Assembly (NCBI GenBank): GCA_024653325.1
Contig: JANLFX010000012.1
Coordinates: 1 to 52,933, forward strand
Length of the DNA: 52,933 bases
Direction of reading: 5' to 3'
From: Anaerolineae bacterium
Lineage (GTDB): Bacteria; Chloroflexota; Anaerolineae; JACIWR01
The notes under the pieces were generated by a model. The model worked only from the letters and a program-made list of their open reading frames with translations, had not been told where the DNA came from and searched no databases. The translations under genes were made by a program, and so were the position numbers. Position 1 is the first letter of the stretch. Every line of letters begins with the position of its first letter. Shown one piece after another: positions 42,098 to 50,924 of the stretch.

Positions 42098-44212
42098 ATG
42101 AAACATGATGAACCCCCTCCCGTTATCTCTCCGGCGGAAGAGGCGAGTCCCCCTTGCCAGGTTGCCTGCCCCTTGCATACAGATGTCCGTGGGTACGTGG
42201 CAGCCATCGCCCGAGGTGATTTCGAGGAAGGCTACGCCATCGCCAGAGAGCCTAACCCCCTGATCTATGTTTGTTCCCACGTTTGCGCCCACCCCTGTGA
42301 GGAAGAATGCCGGCGCAATCAGGTGGACGAGCCTGTGTCCATAGCCGCTTTGAAACGCTTTGTGGCTGAACGGCACGATTTGTCCCTGGGACATGGTCCA
42401 AGCAAACCCGCCGTGGAACCCAAGAACCAAAGAGTGGCTATTATTGGCGCCGGTCCGGCAGGATTGACTGCCGCCTATGACCTGGCGCGCATGGGTTACC
42501 CGGTTACCATCTTCGAAGCCCTGCCGGAGCCCGGCGGCATGTTGCGGGTGGGCCTGCCCAAGTACCGCTTACCACGGGAGATCATTGACATAGACATCAA
42601 GGGCATCCTGGAAGCGGGCGTGGAGCTGAAAACTAATGTGCGCATCGGTCAGGACCTGACCATCTCCGAACTAAAGGCGCAGGGATATGAAGCCATCTTT
42701 ATCGGCATCGGTGCTCAACAGAGCCGTACTCTGCGCATTGAGGGCATGGACCTGGATGGCGTCCTGCTGGGCGTGGATTTCTTGCGGGACGTCAATCAGG
42801 GCAAGCCGGTGAAGCTGGGCAAGAAGGTCCTGGTTATCGGCGGGGGCAACGTGGCGGTGGATGTGGCCCGTTCGGCGGTACGGGTGGGTAACCTGGGCGA
42901 CGAGAGAGAGGTGCACATGATCTGCCTCGAATGCCGGGAGGAGATGCCCGCCCATGAATGGGAGATTATAGAAGCTCAGAGGGAAGGGATTGTCCTTCAT
43001 CCTTCCCTCGGCCCGAACAGGATCCTGGGTCGGGATGGCAAAGTGGTGGGGCTGGAGACCATTGTCTGCGAGTCGGTATTCGACAGCGAAGGCCGCTTTA
43101 ATCCCTCTTTCGTCTGTAACACGGAAAGCGTTATCGAAGGAGATACGGTTATTCTGGCTATCGGCCAGGCTTCTGACCTCTCCTTTATCCATCCAGAGGA
43201 CGGTATCGAGCTCACCCCACGGCGCACTATCAAAGTAGACCCCGATACGCTGGCCACCACCGCTCCCGGCATCTTCGCCGGCGGAGAGGTTATTTCCGGA
43301 CCGGGCAGCGTGGTGGGGTCTATGGCCCTGGGACGGCGCGCGGCCATCTCCATTGATGCTTACTTGCGAGGGGAGAACCTGGCCAAGCTCCGCTTCGCAG
43401 AGCCACAGAAGCTGGGCGAGTTGCCTCAGAAAACCGTCGAGAAAATCAAGCCGCTGATTCGGGAGCCCATGCCCCTGCTGCCCCTCGAAGAACGCGCCTT
43501 CAATTACAGAGAGGTCGAATTGGGCTACACCCCGGCGATGGCCATGCGCGCGGCCCATCGTTGTCTCACCTGTGGGGGGGGAGCTTATGTGGATACGGGT
43601 AAGTGCGCTGCCTGCCTGACCTGTGTGCGGGTTTGTCCTTATGATGTGCCCGTGATCAAAGATGGAGCCGCTTTCATTGACCCCACTCAATGCCAGGCCT
43701 GCGGCGTTTGCGCCAGTGAGTGCCCGGCCAAGGCCATCACCATGAAACTCTACAGCGAGGACCAGTTGTACCAGGAAATTGAGGCTCTGTTCGCCACTGC
43801 TCCCGCCAGCAACCCGGAACCGTTCATCGTTGGCTTTTGCTGCTTGTATTGCGCTTACGCCGGAGATGAGTGGGCAGAATCAGTGCGCGCCCAGCTTCCC
43901 CCTAATGTCAGAACCCTCGATGTGTTCTGCACGAGCAGAATAGACATCCAGCACCTGCTGCGGGCTTTCGAGTTGGGGGCGGATGGTGTGTTCGTGGCCG
44001 GGTGCGTGGGCGAGGAATGCCGTCATACGGATAAGGCAGTTAATCGCATCCAGGGCAAAGTTCAGTTCGTCAAAGAGGTGCTGAATCAGGTGGGCCTTGG
44101 CGGTGACCGCCTGGCGCTATATAATATCCCCAGTGCCGAGTGGGGAACCGTGCCGCGCATCGCCCAAGAAATGGCGGAGCGAGTCCGCACCCTGGGGACG
44201 AATCCATTATGA
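42098..44212 (+). CDS. GltD-like flavoprotein fused to ferredoxin and MvhD domains
   Basis: The ATG at 42098 follows AAGGAG by nine bases (704 residues). Domains: an N-terminal Fe-S region of the GltD type (CQVACPLHTD, CSHVCAHPCEEEC); a FAD site GAGPAG (117-122) and an NAD(P)H site GGGNVAVD (248-255); two [4Fe-4S] ferredoxin motifs (CAACLTCVRVCP, CQACGVCASECP, 503-542); and a C-terminal MvhD domain with C581, C582, C585, C611, C636 and C641. MvhD normally links hydrogenase to heterodisulfide reductase. Here it joins NAD(P)H or ferredoxin directly to MetVF, which lie 46 bp downstream. Confidence 0.9.
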   Translation: MKHDEPPPVISPAEEASPPCQVACPLHTDVRGYVAAIARGDFEEGYAIAREPNPLIYVCSHVCAHPCEEECRRNQVDEPVSIAALKRFVAERHDLSLGHGPSKPAVEPKNQRVAIIGAGPAGLTAAYDLARMGYPVTIFEALPEPGGMLRVGLPKYRLPREIIDIDIKGILEAGVELKTNVRIGQDLTISELKAQGYEAIFIGIGAQQSRTLRIEGMDLDGVLLGVDFLRDVNQGKPVKLGKKVLVIGGGNVAVDVARSAVRVGNLGDEREVHMICLECREEMPAHEWEIIEAQREGIVLHPSLGPNRILGRDGKVVGLETIVCESVFDSEGRFNPSFVCNTESVIEGDTVILAIGQASDLSFIHPEDGIELTPRRTIKVDPDTLATTAPGIFAGGEVISGPGSVVGSMALGRRAAISIDAYLRGENLAKLRFAEPQKLGELPQKTVEKIKPLIREPMPLLPLEERAFNYREVELGYTPAMAMRAAHRCLTCGGGAYVDTGKCAACLTCVRVCPYDVPVIKDGAAFIDPTQCQACGVCASECPAKAITMKLYSEDQLYQEIEALFATAPASNPEPFIVGFCCLYCAYAGDEWAESVRAQLPPNVRTLDVFCTSRIDIQHLLRAFELGADGVFVAGCVGEECRHTDKAVNRIQGKVQFVKEVLNQVGLGGDRLALYNIPSAEWGTVPRIAQEMAERVRTLGTNPL

Positions 44213-44258
44213 ACGTCGGATTTCGCTTGATGAGCTTCTCCAACGGAGGTAACCCAAC

Positions 44259-44951
44259 ATGATAATAGCTGAACAGAAGCCTCTTGACGAGATCAAGAGC
44301 ATGATCGCCGATTATCAGAAAGTGCTGATCCTCGGCTGCGGGACGTGTGTCACCATCTGCTTTGCCGGTGGGGAGAAAGAAGTAGGCGCTTTGGCCTCCG
44401 CCCTGCGCATGGCTACCAGGCTGGATGGTCAGAATAAAGAATTCATCGAGGCCACAGTGCAGCGCCAGTGCGAGTACGAGTTCAACGAAGAGGTGGCCGA
44501 CCTGATCGAGGAGGCCGATGTTGTGCTCTCCCTGGCCTGTGGCATCGGCGTGCAGACGATGAACGAGCAGTTCCCCAATAAACTCACCTTGCCGGGGCTG
44601 AACACCGCTTTCCTGGGCCAACCTGTCGAGCAAGGCGTGTGGGACGAACGCTGCCAGGCCTGCGGCGATTGCGTTCTCTATCTTACTGGCGGTATCTGCC
44701 CCATCGCCCGTTGCTCCAAGAGCCTGCTCAACGGACCCTGCGGTGGCTCGCAGAATGGAAAATGTGAGGTCAATCCGGAGATTGACTGTGCCTGGCAGCT
44801 CATCTATGACCGGCTGCAGGCGTTGGACCGGTTGGACTTGATGATGGAAGTAAAGCCGGCCAAGGACTGGTCTACCAGCCGCGACGGCGGCCCACGCAAG
44901 ATTGTGCGTGAAGACCTGCGACTGACGTTCGTGGAGGAGAAACAATCATGA
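44259..44951 (+). CDS. metV: MetV, zinc/Fe-S subunit of methylene-THF reductase
   Basis: This 230-residue protein matches the C-terminal-domain family of methylenetetrahydrofolate reductase. The cysteine-rich motifs are LGCGTCVTICFAGGEKEV near the start and CQACGDC, CPIARCSKSLLNGPCGG, KCEVNPEIDCAW near the end. In acetogens MetV passes electrons to MetF. The ATG at 44259 is 15 bases after GGAGG (the spacing is long). It overlaps metF by four bases (ATGA). Confidence 0.93.
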   Translation: MIIAEQKPLDEIKSMIADYQKVLILGCGTCVTICFAGGEKEVGALASALRMATRLDGQNKEFIEATVQRQCEYEFNEEVADLIEEADVVLSLACGIGVQTMNEQFPNKLTLPGLNTAFLGQPVEQGVWDERCQACGDCVLYLTGGICPIARCSKSLLNGPCGGSQNGKCEVNPEIDCAWQLIYDRLQALDRLDLMMEVKPAKDWSTSRDGGPRKIVREDLRLTFVEEKQS

Positions 44952-45874
44952 AAGCAGGCAGCAATCTGGAAAAAGTACTTACCGCTGGCTACTTTGCCGC
45001 GACCGGGGAACTGGGTCCGCCGCAGAGCGCTGACACGGCGGTAATTGAAAAGAAAGCGGGTTATCTCAAAGGCTATGTAGACGCGGTGAACATCACCGAT
45101 TGCCAGACGGCGGTGGTGCGCATGTCCTCTATGGCCGTGGCCGTGATGCTCTTGCGGTTGGGTCTGGAACCCACCATGCAAATGACCTGTCGTGACCGCA
45201 ACCGCATCGCCATCCAGAGCGACCTGTTGGGCGCTGCCGCGCTGGGCATCAAAAACTTGCTTTGTCTGACCGGCGATCACCAGGTATTCGGTAACCATCC
45301 CACGGCCAAAAATGTCTTCGACCTGGATTCCATGCAGCTTCTGAGCATGGTCAAGGGTCTGCGGGATGACAGGCGCTTCCAGTGTGGTGATGAGGTGAAA
45401 GGCCCCGAACCCCGTTTCTTCATCGGGGCGGCGGCTAATCCCTTTGCCGACCCGTTCGATTTCCGGCCTTATCGCCTGGCAAAGAAGGCGAAGGCGGGGG
45501 CGGACTTCATCCAAACCCAGATCGTGTTCAACGTGCCCAAATTTCGCGAATACATGAAGCGCGTGGTAGACCTGGGCGTGCATGAGCAGTGCTACATCCT
45601 GGCCGGAGTGGCCCCCATCAAATCCTTCGGCGCAGCCAGATACATGGCCACCAAAGTGCCCGGCATGGATGTGCCCGACGAGATCGTGCAGCGGATGAAG
45701 GCCACACCGAAAGAGAAACAGGCTGAGGAGGGCATCAAGGTCTGCGTGGAGGTGATTCAGCAGGTGCGCGAGATCCCCGGCGTGGCCGGGGTGCACATCA
45801 TGGCCATCGAATGGGAAGAGTCGGTGGCGGAGATCACTGCTCAGGCGGGGTTGCTTCCCCGTCCCGCAGTTTAG
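44948..45874 (+). CDS. metF: Methylenetetrahydrofolate reductase
   Basis: This FAD-dependent TIM-barrel enzyme reduces 5,10-methylene-THF to 5-methyl-THF, in the methyl branch of the Wood-Ljungdahl pathway or for methionine. The 308 residues include GYFAATGELGPPQSADTAVI, the folate/FAD segment LTGDHQVFGNHPTAKNVFDL and FIGAAANPFADP. The third gene of the operon, it starts inside the last codon of metV, which implies a coupled MetV-MetF complex. Confidence 0.94.
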   Translation: MKAGSNLEKVLTAGYFAATGELGPPQSADTAVIEKKAGYLKGYVDAVNITDCQTAVVRMSSMAVAVMLLRLGLEPTMQMTCRDRNRIAIQSDLLGAAALGIKNLLCLTGDHQVFGNHPTAKNVFDLDSMQLLSMVKGLRDDRRFQCGDEVKGPEPRFFIGAAANPFADPFDFRPYRLAKKAKAGADFIQTQIVFNVPKFREYMKRVVDLGVHEQCYILAGVAPIKSFGAARYMATKVPGMDVPDEIVQRMKATPKEKQAEEGIKVCVEVIQQVREIPGVAGVHIMAIEWEESVAEITAQAGLLPRPAV

Positions 45875-45911
45875 TTGAGAATAGTACTCAGTGCGAAAGA
45901 GGTGTTCAAGA

Positions 45912-46160
45912 ATGAGCAAAAAATCGAAACGCACGGCGCGCAAGCGGCGGGTTACAACCCGAGTGCAAGCGCCCGCAGTACAGGCGCCCACGGCGGCGGC
46001 CCCGACCGTGCAGGCGGCGAAGCAGCCCGCTGCTCCCAGCCCCACGACAGTGGATTTCAGCAAGGAGTATCGCTACGTCATCGCCGACCTGAAGCGCATC
46101 GGTATCCTGGCGGCGGCGATGATGGGCTTGCTGGTCGTGCTATCTTTTATTATTCGTTAG
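45912..46160 (+). CDS. Small Lys/Ala-rich membrane-anchored protein
   Basis: The 82 residues have a very basic start (MSKKSKRTARKRRVTTR), an Ala/Pro/Gln spacer and a C-terminal membrane segment (LAAAMMGLLVVLSFIIR). The family is not recognised. AGAGGTG precedes the ATG. The layout suggests a tail-anchored protein with a nucleic-acid- or membrane-binding basic head. The C-terminal part (YVIADLKRIGILAAAMM) resembles short Chloroflexota membrane proteins, but this is not tested. Confidence 0.6.
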   Translation: MSKKSKRTARKRRVTTRVQAPAVQAPTAAAPTVQAAKQPAAPSPTTVDFSKEYRYVIADLKRIGILAAAMMGLLVVLSFIIR

Positions 46161-46172
46161 GGGGCTTGCAAG

Positions 46173-46331
46173 AAGCCCCCGACGTAGTCGGGGGAGCCGT
46201 CATCGCTGGATGGGTGGGCTGTCACCCGACCCCCGGCTTCGCCGGGGGTCGGCAAGAGCCCCCGACGTAGTCGGGGGAGCCGTCACCACTGGATGGGTGG
46301 GCTGTCACCCGACCCCCGGCTTCGCCGGGGG
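46173..46331. repeat. Two tandem 83-bp hairpin units
   Basis: The units begin at 46173 and 46256. Each contains CCCCCGAC-GTA-GTCGGGGG and ACCCCCGGC-TTC-GCCGGGGGT hairpins. The copies differ by a few bases. They fill the gap before the NUDIX gene. Confidence 0.8.
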
Positions 46332-46358
46332 CTTGGGGAGGCGGGAGAGGCTGTCAGG

Positions 46359-46796
46359 ATGATGAAGCGGGAATACCCGGAGCAGCCACTGGTTGGCGTG
46401 GGTGCAGTCGTCGTCAAGAACGGAGCTGTTCTTCTCGTCCAGCGAGGGCACGATCCAGGCCGTGGCCATTGGGCTATGCCTGGTGGCCGCCTGCAACTGG
46501 GGGAGACGTTAGCCCAGGCTGCCCGGCGCGAAGCTCTTGAGGAAACCGGTATCGAGATCGAACCCGGTGAGGTGCTGTACGTGAGTGATTTGATTCAGCG
46601 TGATGACGCGGGCCGGGTACGATACCACTACGTACTGGTGGACCTGCTGGCCCGCTACGTGAGCGGTGAACCTCGCGCCGGTTCCGATGCCCTGGACGTG
46701 CGCTGGGTGAACGCTGGTGACCTGGACGCTTACCCCATGCCTGCTCGTACCCGTCACGTGCTGGAGTTAGCCCTACACGCAACACGTAACACGTAA
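46359..46796 (+). CDS. NUDIX hydrolase
   Basis: This small hydrolase (145 residues) removes a nucleoside diphosphate-linked group. The Nudix box GX5EX7REUXEEXGU is complete in GRLQLGETLAQAARREALEE, followed by TGIEIE. Preceding strands (VGVGAVVVKNGAVLLVQRGH) match ADP-ribose or MutT-type members. The substrate is not determined. The ATG at 46359 (MMKREY) follows GGGAGAGG. It lies 24 bp before yifB in the same direction. Confidence 0.88.
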   Translation: MMKREYPEQPLVGVGAVVVKNGAVLLVQRGHDPGRGHWAMPGGRLQLGETLAQAARREALEETGIEIEPGEVLYVSDLIQRDDAGRVRYHYVLVDLLARYVSGEPRAGSDALDVRWVNAGDLDAYPMPARTRHVLELALHATRNT

Positions 46797-46820
46797 CATG
46801 CCCGGCAGCAGGGGGGACTT

Positions 46821-48341
46821 ATGCTGGCCAAAGTCTCGAGTTGTGCGGTTATCGGCCTGGAAGGAGCTATCGTTGAGGTAGAGGTAGATACCGGTCGTGG
46901 TCTGCCTTCGTTGACCATCGTCGGCCTGCCCGATGCCGCCGTCAAAGAATCAGGGGAGCGGGTGCGCTCGGCGATCAAGAATGCGAACCTGGCTTACCCC
47001 GGTGGGCGAGTCACGGTCAACTTGGCCCCGGCCGACCTGCGCAAGGAAGGCCCCGCCTACGACCTGCCCATCGCCGTGGCTCTGCTCATTGCTTCACAGC
47101 AGATTTTCCCTCCCGAAGACAAGGCTATTTTCATCGGCGAACTCTCCCTGGATGGCAGTGTGCGTCACGTGAAGGGCGTGTTGCCCATGGCCAGCTTCGC
47201 CAAGGAGCAAGGCTTCACCACCCTGTTCGTTCCACAGGAGGACGCTCCCGAAGCGTCGTTGATCCATGGTCTGACCGTGATCCCGGTAGATCACCTGGCC
47301 TCACTAGCCGGGCATTTGCGCGGTCTCAATCTCATTCCACCCTATCAATCCACCATCAATTTCGACGAAGTCGGCGACCCACCTTGCGCCACTGATTTCC
47401 AGGAGGTTAAGGGGCAGGAGCATGTCAAGCGGGCCCTGGAGGTAGCAGCGGCGGGTGGACACAATGTATTAATGATCGGTCCGCCAGGCGCAGGTAAAAC
47501 CCTGCTGGCCCGGGCGGTACCCGGTATCCTCCCTCATCTGACTTTAGAAGAAGCCCTGGATATTACTCGCATTTACTCGGTAGCAGACATGCTGCCCCCA
47601 GACGCGCCTCTCGTGCGTCATCGTCCCTTCCGTGCTCCACACCATACCATCAGCCACGCTGGACTGGTAGGCGGCGGGCGGTGGCCGCGTCCCGGCGAGA
47701 TTTCCCTGGCTCACCGGGGCGTTCTCTTCCTCGACGAGTTGCCGGAGTTCGGCTCTCACGTCCTGGAGGTGATGCGCCAGCCCATGGAGGACAAGGTGGT
47801 GACCATCAGCCGGGCGCAGGGGGCCCTTACCTTCCCGGCCAATTTCATGCTCATCGCGGCTATGAACCCCTGTCCTTGTGGCTACTTTGGGGACCCGGTA
47901 CGCGAGTGCACCTGCTCCCTGAGCATGGTCAGCAAGTACCAGAAGCGCGTCTCTGGTCCGTTGATGGACCGCATTGACATCCACGTCGAAGTGCCGCGGG
48001 TGGAGTATGATAAACTCTCCAGTGACCGATTGGGGGAGCCCAGTGCAAAGATACGCGCCAGGGTGGAGAAGGCCAGAGAAAGGCAGCGCCAGCGCTTTAC
48101 GGGAACGAAGCTGGCTTGCAACGCGGACATGGGTCCGGCGGAGGTGCGGGAATTCTGTCGGGTGGATGAGGCAGGGAAGAGTCTGCTGCGAGCTGCGATG
48201 CAACAATTGCAGATGAGTGCACGGGCCTACCATCGTATCCTTAAGCTGGCGCGGACCATCGCCGACCTGGCGGGCAGCGAGAGGATCGAGACCGCGCATC
48301 TGGCAGAGGCCATTCAATACCGGCCGCGAAGACAAGTGTGA
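46821..48341 (+). CDS. YifB/ComM family AAA ATPase
   Basis: This 506-residue Mg-chelatase-like ATPase, also called ComM, helps branch migration of integrated DNA in natural transformation. The N-terminal Lon-like fold (SSCAVIGLEGAIVEVEVD) is followed by the AAA core with Walker A GPPGAGKT, Walker B VLFLDELPEF and the AMNPCPCGYFGD segment. The C-terminal lid has SARAYHRILKLARTIADLAG. With comF and recO it indicates possible natural competence. The stop converges on DUF167, 16 bp away. Confidence 0.95.
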   Translation: MLAKVSSCAVIGLEGAIVEVEVDTGRGLPSLTIVGLPDAAVKESGERVRSAIKNANLAYPGGRVTVNLAPADLRKEGPAYDLPIAVALLIASQQIFPPEDKAIFIGELSLDGSVRHVKGVLPMASFAKEQGFTTLFVPQEDAPEASLIHGLTVIPVDHLASLAGHLRGLNLIPPYQSTINFDEVGDPPCATDFQEVKGQEHVKRALEVAAAGGHNVLMIGPPGAGKTLLARAVPGILPHLTLEEALDITRIYSVADMLPPDAPLVRHRPFRAPHHTISHAGLVGGGRWPRPGEISLAHRGVLFLDELPEFGSHVLEVMRQPMEDKVVTISRAQGALTFPANFMLIAAMNPCPCGYFGDPVRECTCSLSMVSKYQKRVSGPLMDRIDIHVEVPRVEYDKLSSDRLGEPSAKIRARVEKARERQRQRFTGTKLACNADMGPAEVREFCRVDEAGKSLLRAAMQQLQMSARAYHRILKLARTIADLAGSERIETAHLAEAIQYRPRRQV

Positions 48342-48357
48342 AACATTAGAATAGGCC

Positions 48358-48669
48358 TCAACTGAGCCCTAGCCGTTCTTCCACTTCCGCCGGGGTGAGG
48401 CCGGTAACGCTGACCATCTTCGTCCGCGATTTCCACCCGGCGACGATCTCCACCTGACCACGGCGTACACCCAACCTCTTGACCAGCAAATCAATCAGAG
48501 CCTCGTTGGCTGCACCCTCTACCGGTGGAGCGGTAAGTCGTACCTTGAGCGCGTTCCCTTGTGCTCCTACAATCTCGTTTTTCTTCGCCCGGGGTATGAC
48601 GCGCACCGCAAAAGCTGCCCCACCTACGGCGCTGGTGATCTTGAACTCACGCATGGTCCTCGTCTCCAT
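48358..48669 (-). CDS. DUF167 (YggU) family protein
   Basis: The 103 residues starting at METRTM include AVRVIPRAKKNEIVGAQGNA, LKVRLTAPPVEGAANEALID and RRGQVEIVAGWKSRTKMVSV, the hallmarks of the family. The function is unknown. Another ATG lies five codons later (MREFKIT). It is read after YggT, the usual order yggS-yggT-yggU. Confidence 0.9.
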   Translation of the reverse strand: METRTMREFKITSAVGGAAFAVRVIPRAKKNEIVGAQGNALKVRLTAPPVEGAANEALIDLLVKRLGVRRGQVEIVAGWKSRTKMVSVTGLTPAEVEERLGLS

Positions 48670-48694
48670 GCTCACCACCCGGTTGTATGGCAGG

Positions 48695-48961
48695 TTAATG
48701 TAGCACGCTGGAAATAACCGACACCAATAGCACGCGTACAATGTACAACAGCAGCAAAACCACTGCTGGACTGATGTCCACTATACCGATGGGAGGGACT
48801 AGCCGCCGCGTGGGAGCCAGTATCGGCTCTGTAAAACGGCGGAGTATTTGAACGGAGGGGTGAAAGGGGCCAACTAACATCTCCAGAAACACGCGGGCGA
48901 CGACGACCAGACTATACAGGCTGAACAGCAGGTTGATAATATAAACCAGCACACCTTTCAT
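48695..48961 (-). CDS. YggT family membrane protein
   Basis: The 88 residues comprise two membrane segments, [20 protein letters not shown] and [19 protein letters not shown], with the conserved loop [17 protein letters not shown] between. The family is linked to cell-division and osmotic functions, and its gene is often found next to yggS as here. The ATG at 48961 follows GGGAGG by nine bases. Confidence 0.9.
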   Translation of the reverse strand: MKGVLVYIINLLFSLYSLVVVARVFLEMLVGPFHPSVQILRRFTEPILAPTRRLVPPIGIVDISPAVVLLLLYIVRVLLVSVISSVLH

Positions 48962-49002
48962 GTTCTGCTCCCTCCCCCTCTTGTGTCCCCGAACGCGGGT
49001 TT

Positions 49003-49701
49003 TCAACCTGTCCCGCGAGGGCCGAAAATTGCTCGTCCGATGCGTACCATGGTTGCTCCCTCTTCAATAGCTACCTCGAAATCATCGGTCATACCCATGG
49101 ACAGGTGTCGCCACTCGACCTGGGGAAAGCGGGCAGACAGCGCCTCGCGCAGTTCCCGCAGACCCCGGAATACCGGTCGCGCTTCCTCAGGGTCAGACAC
49201 GATGGGAGCCATGGTCATCAGCCCTTCAATGCGTACATGAGACAGGGCTAGCATCTCGGCAACGGCCGCCCCCAGCATATCCCGGTCCGCTAAAGGGAAG
49301 CCGTATTTGCTAACCTCACCGGAGACATTGATTTCCAGCAGCACGGGCATCAGCCGATTGCGCTCCGCACAAAAACGATCCAAACGGCGGGCCAGCTTCA
49401 CACTGTCCACCGAATGTATGATGTCGAATAAATCTGCCGCCAGTGCTGCCTTACGGCTCTGCAAGTGGCCTACCATGTGCCAGGTTATATCCTCTGGCAG
49501 TTTGCTGATCTTATCCGCTGCCTCTTCCACCCGGTTTTCGCCAAAATCACGGAGCCCCAATTCGTAAGCTGCGCGGATGATTTCTGGCGGATGCGTTTTG
49601 GTCACTGCTACCAGGGTCACCTCGCTCGGATCCCGCCCGACCCGTTCGGCGGCAGCGACAATGCGTTCTTGCACCCTTCGCAGATTCTCCCCAAGATTCA
49701 C
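49003..49701 (-). CDS. YggS family PLP-binding homeostasis protein
   Basis: This 232-residue PLP-binding protein keeps pyridoxal phosphate levels balanced. The PLP lysine lies in [11 protein letters not shown] (near residue 36), and [11 protein letters not shown] and [11 protein letters not shown] follow. The best start is the GTG at 49701, six bases after a perfect GGGAGG. This gives the usual [11 protein letters not shown]-terminus, while the ATG at 49719 lies upstream of that site. It is 11 bp after pgeF. Confidence 0.94.
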   Translation of the reverse strand: MNLGENLRRVQERIVAAAERVGRDPSEVTLVAVTKTHPPEIIRAAYELGLRDFGENRVEEAADKISKLPEDITWHMVGHLQSRKAALAADLFDIIHSVDSVKLARRLDRFCAERNRLMPVLLEINVSGEVSKYGFPLADRDMLGAAVAEMLALSHVRIEGLMTMAPIVSDPEEARPVFRGLRELREALSARFPQVEWRHLSMGMTDDFEVAIEEGATMVRIGRAIFGPRGTG

Positions 49702-49712
49702 TTTTAGCCTCC

Positions 49713-50507
49713 CTACCATCTAAGCCCGATCACTACGCCAAAGCGGCCAGTGCGTCCCTGTTCCGCCCTGTGGGAGTAGAACTCATCGGTACGGCAGGCA
49801 GTACACAATCCCGAAATCTCGATGTGTTCCACCCCCGCCTGTTTAAGCAACCGCCGATTGGCTTCCCACAAATCCAGGTGCCATGAGCCATCCCGACGGC
49901 GGAGCAATACCGATGGCCAACCCGAGATTGTAGTCTGCGCTGCCCCTGCCACTTCTGGCCCAACCTGATAGCAGCAAGGGCCGATACCCGGTCCCAAAGC
50001 GGCGATCAGGTCGGCAGGGCGGGTGCCGAACTCGGTCTGCATCGCCTCCACCGCTTTTTGCGCTACCCTGGCCAGGGTGCCACGCCATCCGGCATGAGCT
50101 AAGCCGACAGCCCGATGCACCGGATCATAGAGCAAAATGGGAAGACAATCAGCATAACGCTGCATCAATGGTACTCCAGGGACATCGGTGATCAGGATGT
50201 CAGTCTCAGGGTATACCTGTCCCCGATCCCGAAGACCCACGCGGGCCACACGGGTGCCATGCACTTGATACCCGCTGACAATGTCCTGGCGAGCGATGCC
50301 CAAAGCGCGACAAAGACGACGATGATTCTCTTCCACCGCCTCATGATCATCACCCACCGTGTGTCCAACGTTAAGTGTGGCCCAGGGGGCGGAGCTTACT
50401 CCCCCCAGACGGGTGAAAATGCCATGGAACAGTCCTGGCTGGTCTTCCAGGGTCACAAAGCGGTAATAGACCAGGCCGTTGTCGTTGTACTTGAGCAACT
50501 GACTCAT
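49713..50507 (-). CDS. pgeF: Peptidoglycan editing factor / DUF152 purine nucleoside phosphorylase-type
   Basis: This copper-oxidase-like-fold protein of the YfiH/LACC1 family has 264 residues. Zinc/active-site residues are in MQRYADCLPILLYDPVH, GLAHAGWRGTL and GPGIGPCCYQVG. Family members act on adenosine and related nucleosides or remove wrong amino acids from muropeptide precursors. The start has GGGAGG three bases before the ATG. It is first in the pgeF-yggS-yggT-yggU run. Confidence 0.93.
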   Translation of the reverse strand: MSQLLKYNDNGLVYYRFVTLEDQPGLFHGIFTRLGGVSSAPWATLNVGHTVGDDHEAVEENHRRLCRALGIARQDIVSGYQVHGTRVARVGLRDRGQVYPETDILITDVPGVPLMQRYADCLPILLYDPVHRAVGLAHAGWRGTLARVAQKAVEAMQTEFGTRPADLIAALGPGIGPCCYQVGPEVAGAAQTTISGWPSVLLRRRDGSWHLDLWEANRRLLKQAGVEHIEISGLCTACRTDEFYSHRAEQGRTGRFGVVIGLRW

Positions 50508-50924
50508 GCGCCTCCCTCATTTGTGCATGTCAAGTGTATCATGAAAATGAGCTGAGGGCAAGCGGGAGCGTTGGGGGATTAGAAAGGCTGAGAGCTTTTG
50601 CCGGGTAAGTGGAGCAAACCAAAAAAACAAGCCCCTGGCTCAGGCTGTATAGAGGGAACGATGATGGCCAGGGACTCGCTTTCGACTTTGGCGAATGGCT
50701 AAAATGTTCTATTTTGAGGCAACGATGAGCTGCGATATTCGCCTGAAGTTGCCTGTATTATACCACGGTTTAGCCCTGGCTGGGGTGAATCTTTGGTTAA
50801 GGATACGTGGGGAAAGCGTAAAGCTCAGACCACGATTCAGGTTGCTTGAACAAAGCAGTAAGTTGGTGTACAATATACTCGACTGCGTTCGGAAACCAGC
50901 AGGGAGCTTGGGAGCATATAAAGG
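50508..50924. other. 417-bp gap before the kinase gene
   Basis: It has no convincing gene. It contains the hairpin arms CCCTGGC (50633-50639) and GCCAGGG (50667-50673) with a 27-base loop, and the predicted kinase promoter at 50846-50874. Confidence 0.5.
50846..50874 (+). promoter_or_regulatory. Predicted promoter of the kinase gene
   Basis: TTGAAC (50846-50851), 17-bp spacer, TACAAT (50869-50874), about 50 bp before the start codon. Confidence 0.6.

Noticed and set aside
44804-46063. 419-residue open frame on the minus strand opposite metF
   Set aside because: It is a shadow of metF and the small membrane gene, with His-rich and low-complexity composition and no motif.
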